This document shows, one piece after another, positions 53,452 to 62,304 of a stretch of 64,000 nt of DNA; positions within the stretch are counted from its first letter, which is position 1; every line of letters begins with the position of its first letter. Made by a program: the position numbers and the translations under genes. This DNA is from Alloacidobacterium dinghuense (GTDB taxonomy: Bacteria; Acidobacteriota; Terriglobia; Terriglobales; Acidobacteriaceae), in NCBI RefSeq assembly GCF_014274465.1, contig NZ_CP060394.1, forward strand, positions 5,456,001-5,520,000, read 5' to 3'. A model generated the notes under the pieces. It was given only the letters and a program-made list of their open reading frames with translations, did not search any database and was not told the DNA's origin.

Positions 53452-54443
53452 ATAGCAATCTTTTCGGCATCGCACTCGCGCTAGCGGGCGGCGTGTTGGT
53501 TGGGAATTGCATGCTGCCCCTGAAAAGGATTCGCGTGTGGCCTTGGGAATGCACCTGGCTGATGTTTAGCTTTGTTTCGCTATTGCTCGTACCTTGTCTG
53601 ATCGCCTTAGCGTCTATTCCTGACTGGCCACACCTCTATGCATCTCTGCGATTCTCTGAGTTGCTTCCATCGTTATTGTTTGGCTTTGGCTGGGGAATCG
53701 CACAGGTGCTCTTTGGAATATCGGTTGTGCGGTTGGGGATGGCGCTTGCCTTCACGATCATCGTCGGATTAGGCACTGTCTTTGGAACGCTGGTTCCTCT
53801 CCTAACCCTCCACAAAAACGAGCTCGCCAGCGGCAATTCTCACATCCTGATCGCCGGATGCGGCTTGATGATTTTCGGAGTGGCTCTTTCCGGCGGCGCG
53901 GGTAAACTCCGCGAGCCTCCTCAAAGCGAAGCCAGTCACGGATACTCATCTGGATTGGGTATTGCCGTACTCTCCGGAGTATTGTCTTCGATGCTCAATC
54001 TTTCGCTGGCCTTTGGAGGTCCTATCGCGCAGGTGGCCGTAGACCACGGCGCCCAGGCTTCGAGCGCAGTCTTTGCCGTGTGGCCTGTGGCGCTTGCCGG
54101 CGGTCTTGTTCCCAATCTCGCGTACACGGTTTTCTTGTTGAACAAGAACCAAAGCTGGAAATTCCTGACGCGTTCCGCGCCGGACGCCTTTCTTAGTTTG
54201 TTGATGGGCTTGCTTTGGATCGGAGCTGTTGCGATCTACGGACTCTCGACGCGCTATCTTGGGCGACTCGGCGATTCTGCGGGGTGGGCGATTTACCAGA
54301 TTACGATGGTCCTCACCGCAAATACAGCGGGCATTGTCGTAGGTGAATGGAGATTGGCGAGCCGACGCGCTCTCATTGTTCTGGCTTCGGCAGTGGCCAT
54401 TCTCGTCCTTGCCACAATAACAACAGCAGTTTCGACACGCTGA
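53448..54443 (+). CDS. RhaT-like (L-rhamnose/L-fucose-type) sugar permease
   Basis: A 331-residue DMT-superfamily permease with ten membrane helices, relative of L-rhamnose-proton symporter RhaT: FGIALALAGGVLVGNCMLPLK at the start, FGFGWGIAQVLFGISVVRLGMAL and the C-terminal GEWRLASRRALIVL. In this locus L-fucose or a related deoxysugar is the likely substrate. ATG at 53448 overlaps the leader-ORF stop (ATGA). A GntR-type gene follows in the same direction. Confidence 0.85.
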   Translation: MNSNLFGIALALAGGVLVGNCMLPLKRIRVWPWECTWLMFSFVSLLLVPCLIALASIPDWPHLYASLRFSELLPSLLFGFGWGIAQVLFGISVVRLGMALAFTIIVGLGTVFGTLVPLLTLHKNELASGNSHILIAGCGLMIFGVALSGGAGKLREPPQSEASHGYSSGLGIAVLSGVLSSMLNLSLAFGGPIAQVAVDHGAQASSAVFAVWPVALAGGLVPNLAYTVFLLNKNQSWKFLTRSAPDAFLSLLMGLLWIGAVAIYGLSTRYLGRLGDSAGWAIYQITMVLTANTAGIVVGEWRLASRRALIVLASAVAILVLATITTAVSTR

Positions 54444-54482
54444 GGCTCATGCTAGTCTCTGGTCTACGGGATTTGATACAGC

Positions 54483-55163
54483 ATGAACCTTGCGACCATG
54501 CAGAACGATGCTTCGCTGCTGATTAAACAGAGCCTGGCGGCAAAATTACGGGAAGAAATTATCGAGGGCCATCTCGCACCTGGCCAGCGAATCATCGAAG
54601 GTTATTGGGCGCGAAAATTCGGCGTCGCCCAGACTTCGGTTCGAGAGGCTATCAACCTTCTCATCAACGAAGGCTTTGCCACCAAGGCATCGGGGCGTAG
54701 CGCTCGCGTCACATCCTATTCAGAATCTGACATCGCCCAAATATACGAACTTCGGGGTGCCCTTGAAGGACTGGCTGCACGCCTAACAACGGAGCGTCAA
54801 CCGGATCTCGATCCGCTGGAAAGCTCTCTAAAAGAGCTGCGCAAAGCTACGAAGAGTGGAGACATCCGAGCTCTTATTGAGGCCGATCTCCACTTTCATC
54901 TGTGCCTTTGCGAACTTTGCGGGAACCGCTTTCTGTACTCACAAATACGTACGCTGCTTGTACCGCTGTTTGCATTCGTCGCAATGCGCGTCGTGCAAAG
55001 TCATCAGACCGCGCAGGCATGGGAGTCCGACCTCGATCGCCATAAGCGCATTATTGAATTGATTCGCGAAGGAGATCCCTTCGCCGCAGAGTTCGTAGTC
55101 CGCGGTGTGATGCAACAGTTCGCGGCGCGAGCCTATGCCATCTGGCAGACGAAAGATACTTAG
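54483..55163 (+). CDS. GntR-family regulator, FCD domain
   Basis: A 226-residue FadR-subfamily regulator. Residues about 15-80 form the winged helix: LREEIIEGHLAPGQRIIEGYW, then FGVAQTSVREAINLLINEGFA. The C-terminal FCD helical bundle has metal-ligand-like D/H residues (EADLHFHLCLCELCGN, VVQSHQTAQAW). FadR-like regulators of this group answer to sugar acids or fatty acids; here L-fuconate or its breakdown product is an inference from neighbours. It lies 39 bases after the permease gene. Confidence 0.92.
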   Translation: MNLATMQNDASLLIKQSLAAKLREEIIEGHLAPGQRIIEGYWARKFGVAQTSVREAINLLINEGFATKASGRSARVTSYSESDIAQIYELRGALEGLAARLTTERQPDLDPLESSLKELRKATKSGDIRALIEADLHFHLCLCELCGNRFLYSQIRTLLVPLFAFVAMRVVQSHQTAQAWESDLDRHKRIIELIREGDPFAAEFVVRGVMQQFAARAYAIWQTKDT

Positions 55164-55175
55164 ATCAGATTCGGG

Positions 55176-57749
55176 CTATTGGGTTTTCTGTAGTGAATCC
55201 AACACGTTGAGCGCCTGCAAAATGTCGTCATCTTTAGGCGTAAGCCTTTGCGCGGCAAGCAACTCGGTTCTGCAGTTCTGATAGTCTCCAGCGCGGCAAT
55301 AAATCAGGCCGAGATCTTTGTGGAGCAATGGCAGTGCGCTGCAGTCGCTGCAAACGCTAAGAGCCTGTTTTAGCTGTGAGATGGCTTGAGGCCAATCATG
55401 CGCATCAGCAGACGCCAACGCAAAGTTACCGAGTGTTGAAGCGCGATCTGTGATGTGTTCCTGGGCTTGCAATGTTTCAAATCGGGCTTCCAGACGGGCA
55501 GCTTCGTCAGGATTCGATTTCTTGAGGAGGCGTGCAAGATTGTAAAGGGCCTCGTTGTATTGGGGGCGAATCTCGATTGCCTTCCGCCACTGCTTGATCG
55601 CACCTGCCGAATCACCCTTACGTTGCAATTCCTGGCCTAGCTTGAAATATGCTTCTGCATAGTCCGGCTTCGCTGCGACGGCCTTCTCGAATTGCCCGAT
55701 CGCCTCGTCTGTCTGGTCTGCCTGTCGCGAAATCAGGCCGAGCAGATACCATGACTCTGCTTGATTGGGATCGAGTTGCACCGCCGCCTCCAACTCTGGT
55801 TTCGCCTCGTCGTTTCTCTGCAGGTCGAGCAAGACCCTGCCCTTGTTGTAGTGAGCCGCGGCATTGTTCGGATCGAGACGTACAGCTTCAGAAAACTCGG
55901 CCAATGCGCCCTTCAAATCGAAGCGGTCGGCCAAGGCTATGCCGAGATTCAAGTGGGCTCCAGCTGAGTTCGGATCGAGTTCGACGACTTTTCGAAAAAT
56001 TGGCAGCGACTCTGCGCCCCGATTTAAACGGACAAGAACCATACCGTAAACGCTTAGAGCTCCAGCGTTTTTCGGATCGAGCTGTACTGCCTTGCTCAGC
56101 GCGGATTCGGCTTCGGACAAGTGTCCTTGGCCTGCAAGAATGAGTCCCAGATTAGCGAATGCCTGACCATATTGAGGGTTGTTTTCCGTCGCCAGGCGGA
56201 ACATCTTTTCGGCGTCGGCATCCTTGCCGACCTGGCCATAGAGCACACCCAGATTGTTTTGCGCCTCGGCGTATTGCGGGTCCAGCGAGATCGCCGCCTT
56301 GAACTGGCGCTCAGCGTCCTGAGCATGACCTGCCTGCAGATCAAGAAAACCCAACTGATTGTGCACAGGCGCGAGCGTGGCATCCAGTGCCTGCGCTTTT
56401 TCCAGGGCATCTTGTTCAGCCGAATAATCAGACAGACGATCCAAAGCGAGAGCAAGATCATAGTAGGTGCGAGCGTTCTTGGGATCGTTTGCGAGGGAAG
56501 CACGGTACAAGGCCACAGCCTTCTGCGGATCGCCCGATTGTAGATCTTGATTTGCCTGACTGGCACTTACAGCTGCGACATCCTGCTTTACGCTGGCCGC
56601 TTTTTCTTGCTGAAGAACATTCAGTTCTTCGTGGGCCTGATCTTGTTGTCCCAGGGTTCGAAGCACTGACGCCAATTGGAAGCGTGCTTCACTCGACTCG
56701 GGATTCAACTGCAGTGCTTTCTCTAGTTCGGGACGCGCCTCCGCGGGTTTTCCTTGCCGCGCAAGCACGAATCCGAGATTGTAGTGAGCCTCTGCATGAT
56801 TTGGATTCAATGCCACAGCCTGACGGAACGACCTCTCGGCTTCCGCATAGTTTCCTAGCCCACGTTCGACTACACCGTTGAAATATACCGCTTCGAAATC
56901 GCGTGGATGCTTCTGTAGATATTCGTGGATGAGTGGTTCGGCCTTGTCGTACTGCAGAAGCGCCGTTAGTGACTTCACGTAAGACAGCCGAACTGAATCA
57001 TCGGCAGGGTCAAGCTTTAGTGCTGTCTCGAATTCCCGCGCTGCTTCGCTGAATCGCTTTTGCTGGGTGTAAACAATTCCAAGATTGCTGTGTGCCTGTG
57101 CGTATTCGGGATGCTCTTTGACAATGGCGGAAAGAATCTGTAAAGCTTCGTCAATGTTGCCGTTCTTGGAGTAGGCAATGGCCAGGTTCAATTGCAGTAC
57201 TTCATCTGCTGGCGCAGCCTTCAGTTCGACGATCGCCGCTGTGTATCGCTTTTGTGCGATCAGGGCTTTTGTCAGCCCATCGATGGCTGGGATCGATTGC
57301 GGATCCTGCCTCAGAATGGTTCGGAACGCCTCTATGGCAGCATCCTGCTGGCCTAATTCACTCAGTGTTACTCCCAACGGAAGCAGGATTTTCGGCGAGC
57401 TCGGCTGAAGGCTGGATGCCGTCTGCAGCTCTTTGGCGGCGCGTTTTGGATCACGATTCGAAAGCAGCGCAATGCCGAGATCGTAGTGGCCCTCCCATGA
57501 GTTCGGCTCCAAACGAACTGCGCTTTCAAAGGTATTGATTGCGCAAGGCAGTTGATGATGTCCAGCGAAATACGCGCCCAAAGCGTCGTATGCAGCTGCG
57601 GATGGATGCGTCGCAGTCGCCTGTTCGAGTTCGGACGGTCCTTTGCAGGCGGCATTCTGTTGCGCGATCGCTGAAAGTGGAACCGCATTGCAAACCACGA
57701 ACGCGAGCCGAAGAAGAGATGTCGCTCTGTGTCCCAAAATTCTCTGCAC
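55176..57749 (-). CDS. Large secreted TPR-repeat protein
   Basis: An 857-residue protein with a signal peptide (SLLRLAFVVCNAVPLSAIAQ) followed by a long array of tetratricopeptide repeats, each about 34 residues with the A-x-NNLGVLY / HYDLGIAL / AYFKLGQEL patterns and interval YAEAYNNLG. About twenty units are visible by eye, typical of a superhelical protein-protein interaction scaffold. It is followed by a multiheme cytochrome that also ends in TPRs; the two may work together on the cell surface. Substrate or partner unknown. Confidence 0.88.
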   Translation of the reverse strand: MQRILGHRATSLLRLAFVVCNAVPLSAIAQQNAACKGPSELEQATATHPSAAAYDALGAYFAGHHQLPCAINTFESAVRLEPNSWEGHYDLGIALLSNRDPKRAAKELQTASSLQPSSPKILLPLGVTLSELGQQDAAIEAFRTILRQDPQSIPAIDGLTKALIAQKRYTAAIVELKAAPADEVLQLNLAIAYSKNGNIDEALQILSAIVKEHPEYAQAHSNLGIVYTQQKRFSEAAREFETALKLDPADDSVRLSYVKSLTALLQYDKAEPLIHEYLQKHPRDFEAVYFNGVVERGLGNYAEAERSFRQAVALNPNHAEAHYNLGFVLARQGKPAEARPELEKALQLNPESSEARFQLASVLRTLGQQDQAHEELNVLQQEKAASVKQDVAAVSASQANQDLQSGDPQKAVALYRASLANDPKNARTYYDLALALDRLSDYSAEQDALEKAQALDATLAPVHNQLGFLDLQAGHAQDAERQFKAAISLDPQYAEAQNNLGVLYGQVGKDADAEKMFRLATENNPQYGQAFANLGLILAGQGHLSEAESALSKAVQLDPKNAGALSVYGMVLVRLNRGAESLPIFRKVVELDPNSAGAHLNLGIALADRFDLKGALAEFSEAVRLDPNNAAAHYNKGRVLLDLQRNDEAKPELEAAVQLDPNQAESWYLLGLISRQADQTDEAIGQFEKAVAAKPDYAEAYFKLGQELQRKGDSAGAIKQWRKAIEIRPQYNEALYNLARLLKKSNPDEAARLEARFETLQAQEHITDRASTLGNFALASADAHDWPQAISQLKQALSVCSDCSALPLLHKDLGLIYCRAGDYQNCRTELLAAQRLTPKDDDILQALNVLDSLQKTQ

Positions 57750-57906
57750 TACCGGTTCAACCTGGATCTAGGCGACCCGTTCTGTCGACGGTCGCTGATA
57801 TAAAAACATTTCATAAAATGTGGTGCTGATTTTTTCTGATCGCCTTCACTATATCGCTCCCAAACTTCGGCAAGCAAAAGTTGGATATCTCGGAGTCTAG
57901 AACTCT

Positions 57907-59649
57907 TCATCGTGTTGATGCGCCTTTGGCTCGGGCCAGCATTTCCCGCATGAAGGAGTCCTGTGGGAAGACTTGGAGATAATGCTCCAGGGCAGTTTGC
58001 GCGCGCGCATACTGTTTCAACTGGATAAGCCGCACCACCAGAGTCTTTTGGATAACAGGATCGAATGGGTCCATCTGACTTGCCCTCTCCAGTGGTGGGA
58101 GCGATTCCTCTATCTGATTCAGCTTTGACAACGCTTCGGAAAGATCCGCAAATGTGGTTGCCTGAGGCTCAAGTTGCAGAGCGTGCCTCAAATGATCTAC
58201 AGCAGCCTGGAGGTTTCCTTTCTTCAACTCTCTTCTGCCGAGCGCGGCCTGTACAAGTGCGTTCTCTGGCTGTGACTGCTCCAGTTGGCCGAGCACTTTG
58301 AGATATGGAGCAACGTATTCAGAACGGTTTGCTGCCAATTCACCGTAGGCTTCGAGCAGAGTGAGCAAAGGAGGAAGCGCATTTTCTTGTCCCGGCGTTG
58401 GATTGAGATGAAGCAAGTCGGGCAGCGACGGCAGCGTCTGCTGGAAAGTAATCTCGGGAAAGGGCTCGTCAGATCGAGCAACAATGCGGTGATTGGTCGC
58501 ACTGGAATGAGAGATGACTCCGATATCTCGTTTCGGCATATGACAGCCGATACAGTTGTCGGCTGGCCTCGTCTGTTGACGGGCGTTCAACGGGAGCCTG
58601 CAGCTTCGTTCGGTGTGGCAGCTAAGGCATTTTCCGTTGAAATATGCAGGGGCCTCTTCATGAGCTGGTTCCACATGAGGATCATGGCAGGTGATACAAC
58701 TTAAGCGACCTCTACTTTCCCTATAGCATTTGCTCAATGTCATCGAGTAGTAATGCTCAACGTGATCGGCATCTGGCGGAGCGCTACGCGTCGGTGGAAC
58801 CATCAGGATGGAGAGCGTGTTATCCAAAGCTTCGCCAGGACGAAAATCCTGATATGTCTTGCCCGGCTTCAGTACGCGCACATCTCCCGTCTGATGACAT
58901 GCCATGCAGATGTTGTCCGACAGATACGGGCTTAGCCGTGCAGGATTCACGATATGAAGCGAAGTGATATTTGCTGCACCCGCACTTTTCATGGTCGCAA
59001 TGTGTTCCGCGCCCGGACCATGGCAGTTCTCGCAGCCTATAGCAATCTCTGAGAAAGGGGAGCTTGCGAATTGTCCGTTGGTATCTGCTATCGGGTTTGG
59101 CCTTCCACTGTGGCAGAAGATGCAACCAGCCTGGATGGGGCGATTGAAACCCAGATCGATCTGTTCATAACCTGGTGATGGACCCCAGATCCGAGGCTTC
59201 GAATAGAAAGATTGCGGTGCCTGAAAAAGATAGTCGTCGCGCCGCACAATGGCTCCAAATCCATTGATTCCCGCCCCGATCATCCATTCGATTTCGTGCG
59301 TGTCACGGAAAATGTCTGTGCCATCTGCTGCTGTCTGGGACTCGCTTTGAAAGAGCTTTCCATCTCGCATGAAGGTGTCAAAATGGCGATCCTTCCGCTC
59401 ATCAAATGAGTGGGATGGGATCGAAAGGCTTCGCAGAAAAGCCGGTGTGGCGACAGATGGCGTGATATGCAGCATTGATCTGCCCATACCGCTCTGCATG
59501 TAATGCCGGTAAATGTCGTTGTGACAGGAGGAACAGCTCTCAGAACCAACATAGCCATTGCTGCCCTGGCCATCGTGGGGCCCGCCCTGCCGTGCGCTGG
59601 CCGACACGAACGCTAACATCGATAAGCATGCTGCCAAAAGAATTCTCAT
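57907..59649 (-). CDS. Multiheme c-type cytochrome with C-terminal TPRs
   Basis: A 580-residue exported electron-transfer protein with signal peptide (MRILLAACLSMLAFVSASA) and seven CxxCH heme sites: CSSCH (C39-H43), CIFCH, CENCH, CMACH, CITCH, CLSCH and CIGCH, all in the first about 370 residues. TPR-like repeats occupy the C-terminus (AALGRRELKKGN, LRHALQLEPQ). The layout recalls cytochrome c554/NapC-like decaheme relatives but no family is assigned. Its place within a fucose locus is unexpected. Confidence 0.9.
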   Translation of the reverse strand: MRILLAACLSMLAFVSASARQGGPHDGQGSNGYVGSESCSSCHNDIYRHYMQSGMGRSMLHITPSVATPAFLRSLSIPSHSFDERKDRHFDTFMRDGKLFQSESQTAADGTDIFRDTHEIEWMIGAGINGFGAIVRRDDYLFQAPQSFYSKPRIWGPSPGYEQIDLGFNRPIQAGCIFCHSGRPNPIADTNGQFASSPFSEIAIGCENCHGPGAEHIATMKSAGAANITSLHIVNPARLSPYLSDNICMACHQTGDVRVLKPGKTYQDFRPGEALDNTLSILMVPPTRSAPPDADHVEHYYSMTLSKCYRESRGRLSCITCHDPHVEPAHEEAPAYFNGKCLSCHTERSCRLPLNARQQTRPADNCIGCHMPKRDIGVISHSSATNHRIVARSDEPFPEITFQQTLPSLPDLLHLNPTPGQENALPPLLTLLEAYGELAANRSEYVAPYLKVLGQLEQSQPENALVQAALGRRELKKGNLQAAVDHLRHALQLEPQATTFADLSEALSKLNQIEESLPPLERASQMDPFDPVIQKTLVVRLIQLKQYARAQTALEHYLQVFPQDSFMREMLARAKGASTR

Positions 59650-59690
59650 TGCGATGGTCAGAAAAATTCTAAGCGATGCCGAAGAGATTG

Positions 59691-60914
59691 CTATTCACAG
59701 AGTTCTGAGCTGCTTCCCGGCTCCTGCGGTGTTCGATAGCGCCCGCCGCTTACCTCGGCAGGGTAGACAAAGTGGCCGTTAAGGTGAGGAATATGCTCGA
59801 GGAATGCCTCTGGATGCCCCATCGCGATGTGATTGAAAAGAACGAGATGCTGATGAATCTGTCCCATATCCCCGACATGCGGAACCACAGGAACTCCGTA
59901 CTTCCTGGCCAACAGGCTTACGGTCAGAAATTCGCTGACACCGCCAAGACGAGTGCAATCCGGCTGGAGGAATCTGACACACTTCGCCTCCAGGTAATTC
60001 TTGAACACAACCCGGTTCGGAACATGTTCGCCCAGAGCGAGCGAGAGCGGGTCGATCTCTCGCGCCAATTGCTGGTGCCCAAAGATGTCATCAGGGTGCG
60101 TTGGCTCTTCAATCCAATAAGGGTCCATGCTGGCCAGTTCTTTGCAGGCAATAACAGCAGCAGGCAGCGACCATTGCTGATTCGCATCGAGCATGATCGT
60201 TGCTGCTCGACCTGCGATACGTCTCAGGTCGTGAGCCCGCTGTAGATCACGTTGAAGAGACCCGCCGACCTTCAGTTTGAAAGCGCCAAATCCCTGGTCG
60301 AGACTGCGTTGCACATTTTCACGAACCTGATCGTCGTCGTAGTGGTACCAGCCAACGCTTGTATCATAGCCCGGATATCCGCGTTCAAGAATTCCTGTGC
60401 GCGATTCGCGCCTTGGCTGTTGCTCAACAAGCAATTCCAATGCGGTCTGTCTATCTAGAACGTCTTCCAGATAGCTGAGGTCAAGCAGATTTATAACCTC
60501 ACTTGGCGACAAACTCAGCAGCAGGTTCCAAAGTGGTTGTCCGCGAGTCTTGGCCCAAAGATCGAAGCACGCATTCGTAATCGAAGCAAGCGCAAGATGC
60601 ACGACTCCCTTATGCGGCCCAAGCCAACGCAAATGCGGATCGTCCGCAAGCGTTCGAAATCTCTCGCCAAAGTTCGACATCAACTCTTCAATATCGCTGC
60701 CAATAAGCTGTGTCCCAAGCTTTTCGATTGCGCTGCAGACAAGATCATTCCCTTCACCCATCGTCAGTACCAGTCCGGTGCCTCGCAATCCACTATCGAG
60801 GGTCAAGTAGGTCACTGCAAACGAGTATTCCGGCGACGAGTGAACAGCATCTGAACCGGCTCCGGGTTCGAGCTGAAACCGCGCGTCGCGAGTAGTAACA
60901 GCTTTAATCAGCAT
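59691..60914 (-). CDS. Enolase-superfamily dehydratase, L-fuconate dehydratase-like
   Basis: A 407-residue mandelate-racemase-like enzyme. KAVTTRDARFQL and SSPEYSFAVTYLTLDS, then GTGLVLTMGEGNDLV fit the L-fuconate dehydratase (FucD) group. Catalytic lysine FKLKVG, metal ligands LDANQQW and EEPTHPDD and a His in PHVGDMGQIHQHL are in place. It dehydrates L-fuconate to 2-keto-3-deoxy-L-fuconate, in the non-phosphorylating fucose pathway. The gene's start overlaps the solute-binding gene by 11 bases, so they are one transcript. Confidence 0.88.
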   Translation of the reverse strand: MLIKAVTTRDARFQLEPGAGSDAVHSSPEYSFAVTYLTLDSGLRGTGLVLTMGEGNDLVCSAIEKLGTQLIGSDIEELMSNFGERFRTLADDPHLRWLGPHKGVVHLALASITNACFDLWAKTRGQPLWNLLLSLSPSEVINLLDLSYLEDVLDRQTALELLVEQQPRRESRTGILERGYPGYDTSVGWYHYDDDQVRENVQRSLDQGFGAFKLKVGGSLQRDLQRAHDLRRIAGRAATIMLDANQQWSLPAAVIACKELASMDPYWIEEPTHPDDIFGHQQLAREIDPLSLALGEHVPNRVVFKNYLEAKCVRFLQPDCTRLGGVSEFLTVSLLARKYGVPVVPHVGDMGQIHQHLVLFNHIAMGHPEAFLEHIPHLNGHFVYPAEVSGGRYRTPQEPGSSSELCE

Positions 60915-62112
60915 TTAGGCTAGCTACTTTCATGCGGCGTGGAATCGATGAGCCACTTGTGCGGCCCTCGACAATGTTGGCAATCTGGCTCACGATGGAT
61001 GCCAAAGCTTCATCTTCACTGATCTCGCCAACGATGGCCTTCTGTAAGGTTCGCCAAAGAACAGCTTCTATTTCTGGATAACACTTCATCTTTGGCGGGA
61101 TGAGCACCGATTGGTCGATGACAGATTCAAGAGTGCGCCATCGCTGCAGTTCACTCTCTGAGGCCCTTTCAAGAACCTGCCGCATCACAGAACGGCGAAC
61201 CGGTACACTGCCGCGTGAGGCTTCTTCCAACTGTCTTTCCGGCGCGGTAAGAAAGCAAAGCAAGTCGATGGCATCAGGATTTGTAGCTCCCTGATGGGTG
61301 AGCGCGAACGTGTGAGATCCGCCATAAGTTTTCGAGAAACCCGACGGCCCGATCGGATAAGTCGCAACTGAGAAGCGATCAAATACCCGCGATTGGCTGG
61401 GATCGAGATGCGCGCGGTAATATGCTGGCCAGTCGCCGATCATCGCAACATGCCCATCGCGAAAAGAGCGATGTACTTCGTCGTAGTGCCAATCAACGAC
61501 TTGCGAAGGAGCAATACCCTCTGCATACATGTGCCGAAGCAGTCCCAAAGCCCATCGGCCACCATCACTAACGATGTCCGGAATCTGGCTTTGAGGAAAT
61601 AAGTGAGCGCCTGCGGCTTCGACCAGCTCGAAAAATGTTCCAAATAGTCCAGACTCCTGACCAGGAAAAGCAAAGCCATAAAAATCAGGCGGCCTTGTGA
61701 GCTTTTGAGACGCCTCGAATAGCGCATCCCATGTCCGCGGCGGTTCATCCAGCAAGTCTGTGCGATAGTGCAACAAACGTACGTCGATATTTCTGGGGAC
61801 CCCCAGAAGCTCGCCATCTACCGTTGCCAGCTCCAGCAGCTTGGGATAGAAATCCTCCAGGTCCTTCTCCGGAATATGTTTCTGCAACGGCGCCAGAAGG
61901 TGTGCCTGCGAAGGCGCATACTTTGTATGCGTGGAGACCAGATCGTATTCCGTATCGCGCATCGAGGCAAGATGCGCGTTGAGTGTCGGATGATCGCCTC
62001 GAAATCCGACTTCCACTGCAACGTACCGCGCCGTGCTGAATTCGCTCAGCGATCCATAGAGCGGCTCATACATCGAGCCGGCGATCAACGCAACCCGTAC
62101 CCTTCGCGACAC
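60904..62112 (-). CDS. Extracellular solute-binding protein family 1, without a signal peptide
   Basis: A 402-residue sugar-binding protein with two-lobed SBP_bac_1 fold: YDLVSTHTKYAPSQAHL, LYRTDLLDEPPRTWDALFEASQ, GDWPAYYR. No signal peptide or lipobox is visible: residues 1-30 (MSRRVRVALIAGSMYEPLYG) are not hydrophobic enough, and no ABC permease or ATPase is near. GTG at 62112 follows GAGG by eight bases. Either it binds the sugar in the cytoplasm (sensor) or a different start exports it. Overlaps the dehydratase by 11 bases. Confidence 0.82.
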   Translation of the reverse strand: MSRRVRVALIAGSMYEPLYGSLSEFSTARYVAVEVGFRGDHPTLNAHLASMRDTEYDLVSTHTKYAPSQAHLLAPLQKHIPEKDLEDFYPKLLELATVDGELLGVPRNIDVRLLHYRTDLLDEPPRTWDALFEASQKLTRPPDFYGFAFPGQESGLFGTFFELVEAAGAHLFPQSQIPDIVSDGGRWALGLLRHMYAEGIAPSQVVDWHYDEVHRSFRDGHVAMIGDWPAYYRAHLDPSQSRVFDRFSVATYPIGPSGFSKTYGGSHTFALTHQGATNPDAIDLLCFLTAPERQLEEASRGSVPVRRSVMRQVLERASESELQRWRTLESVIDQSVLIPPKMKCYPEIEAVLWRTLQKAIVGEISEDEALASIVSQIANIVEGRTSGSSIPRRMKVASLNAD

Positions 62113-62147
62113 GAATCTACCTCTGCCCAGGAATCAAGGACAGGGGG

Positions 62148-62177
62148 ATTATATGAATAAGCGCTCAAATGTTTCAA
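62148..62177 (-). promoter_or_regulatory. Promoter of the solute-binding/dehydratase operon
   Basis: On the minus strand TTGAAA (62177-62172) and TATAAT (62153-62148) are separated by 18 bases. Element C (62160-62169 core) lies inside that spacer, the usual place for a repressor operator. Confidence 0.7.
62158..62171 (-). promoter_or_regulatory. Operator-like element C
   Basis: The minus strand reads TTTGAGCGCTTATT, the same 14 bases as element A, placed between the -35 and -10 boxes. Core TGAGCGCTTA has the central CG typical of LacI-type sites. Confidence 0.65.
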
Positions 62178-62304
62178 CTGTGCGTCGAATCTGCGCTAGG
62201 GGATTTTCGTTGTGGCGTCATAATCAATTCCATTAATACGCCGATTCTTGAGTGCGAGCATTAGCTTGACAAGAAAATCGACGGCACATTAGGGTGTACA
62301 CGAC

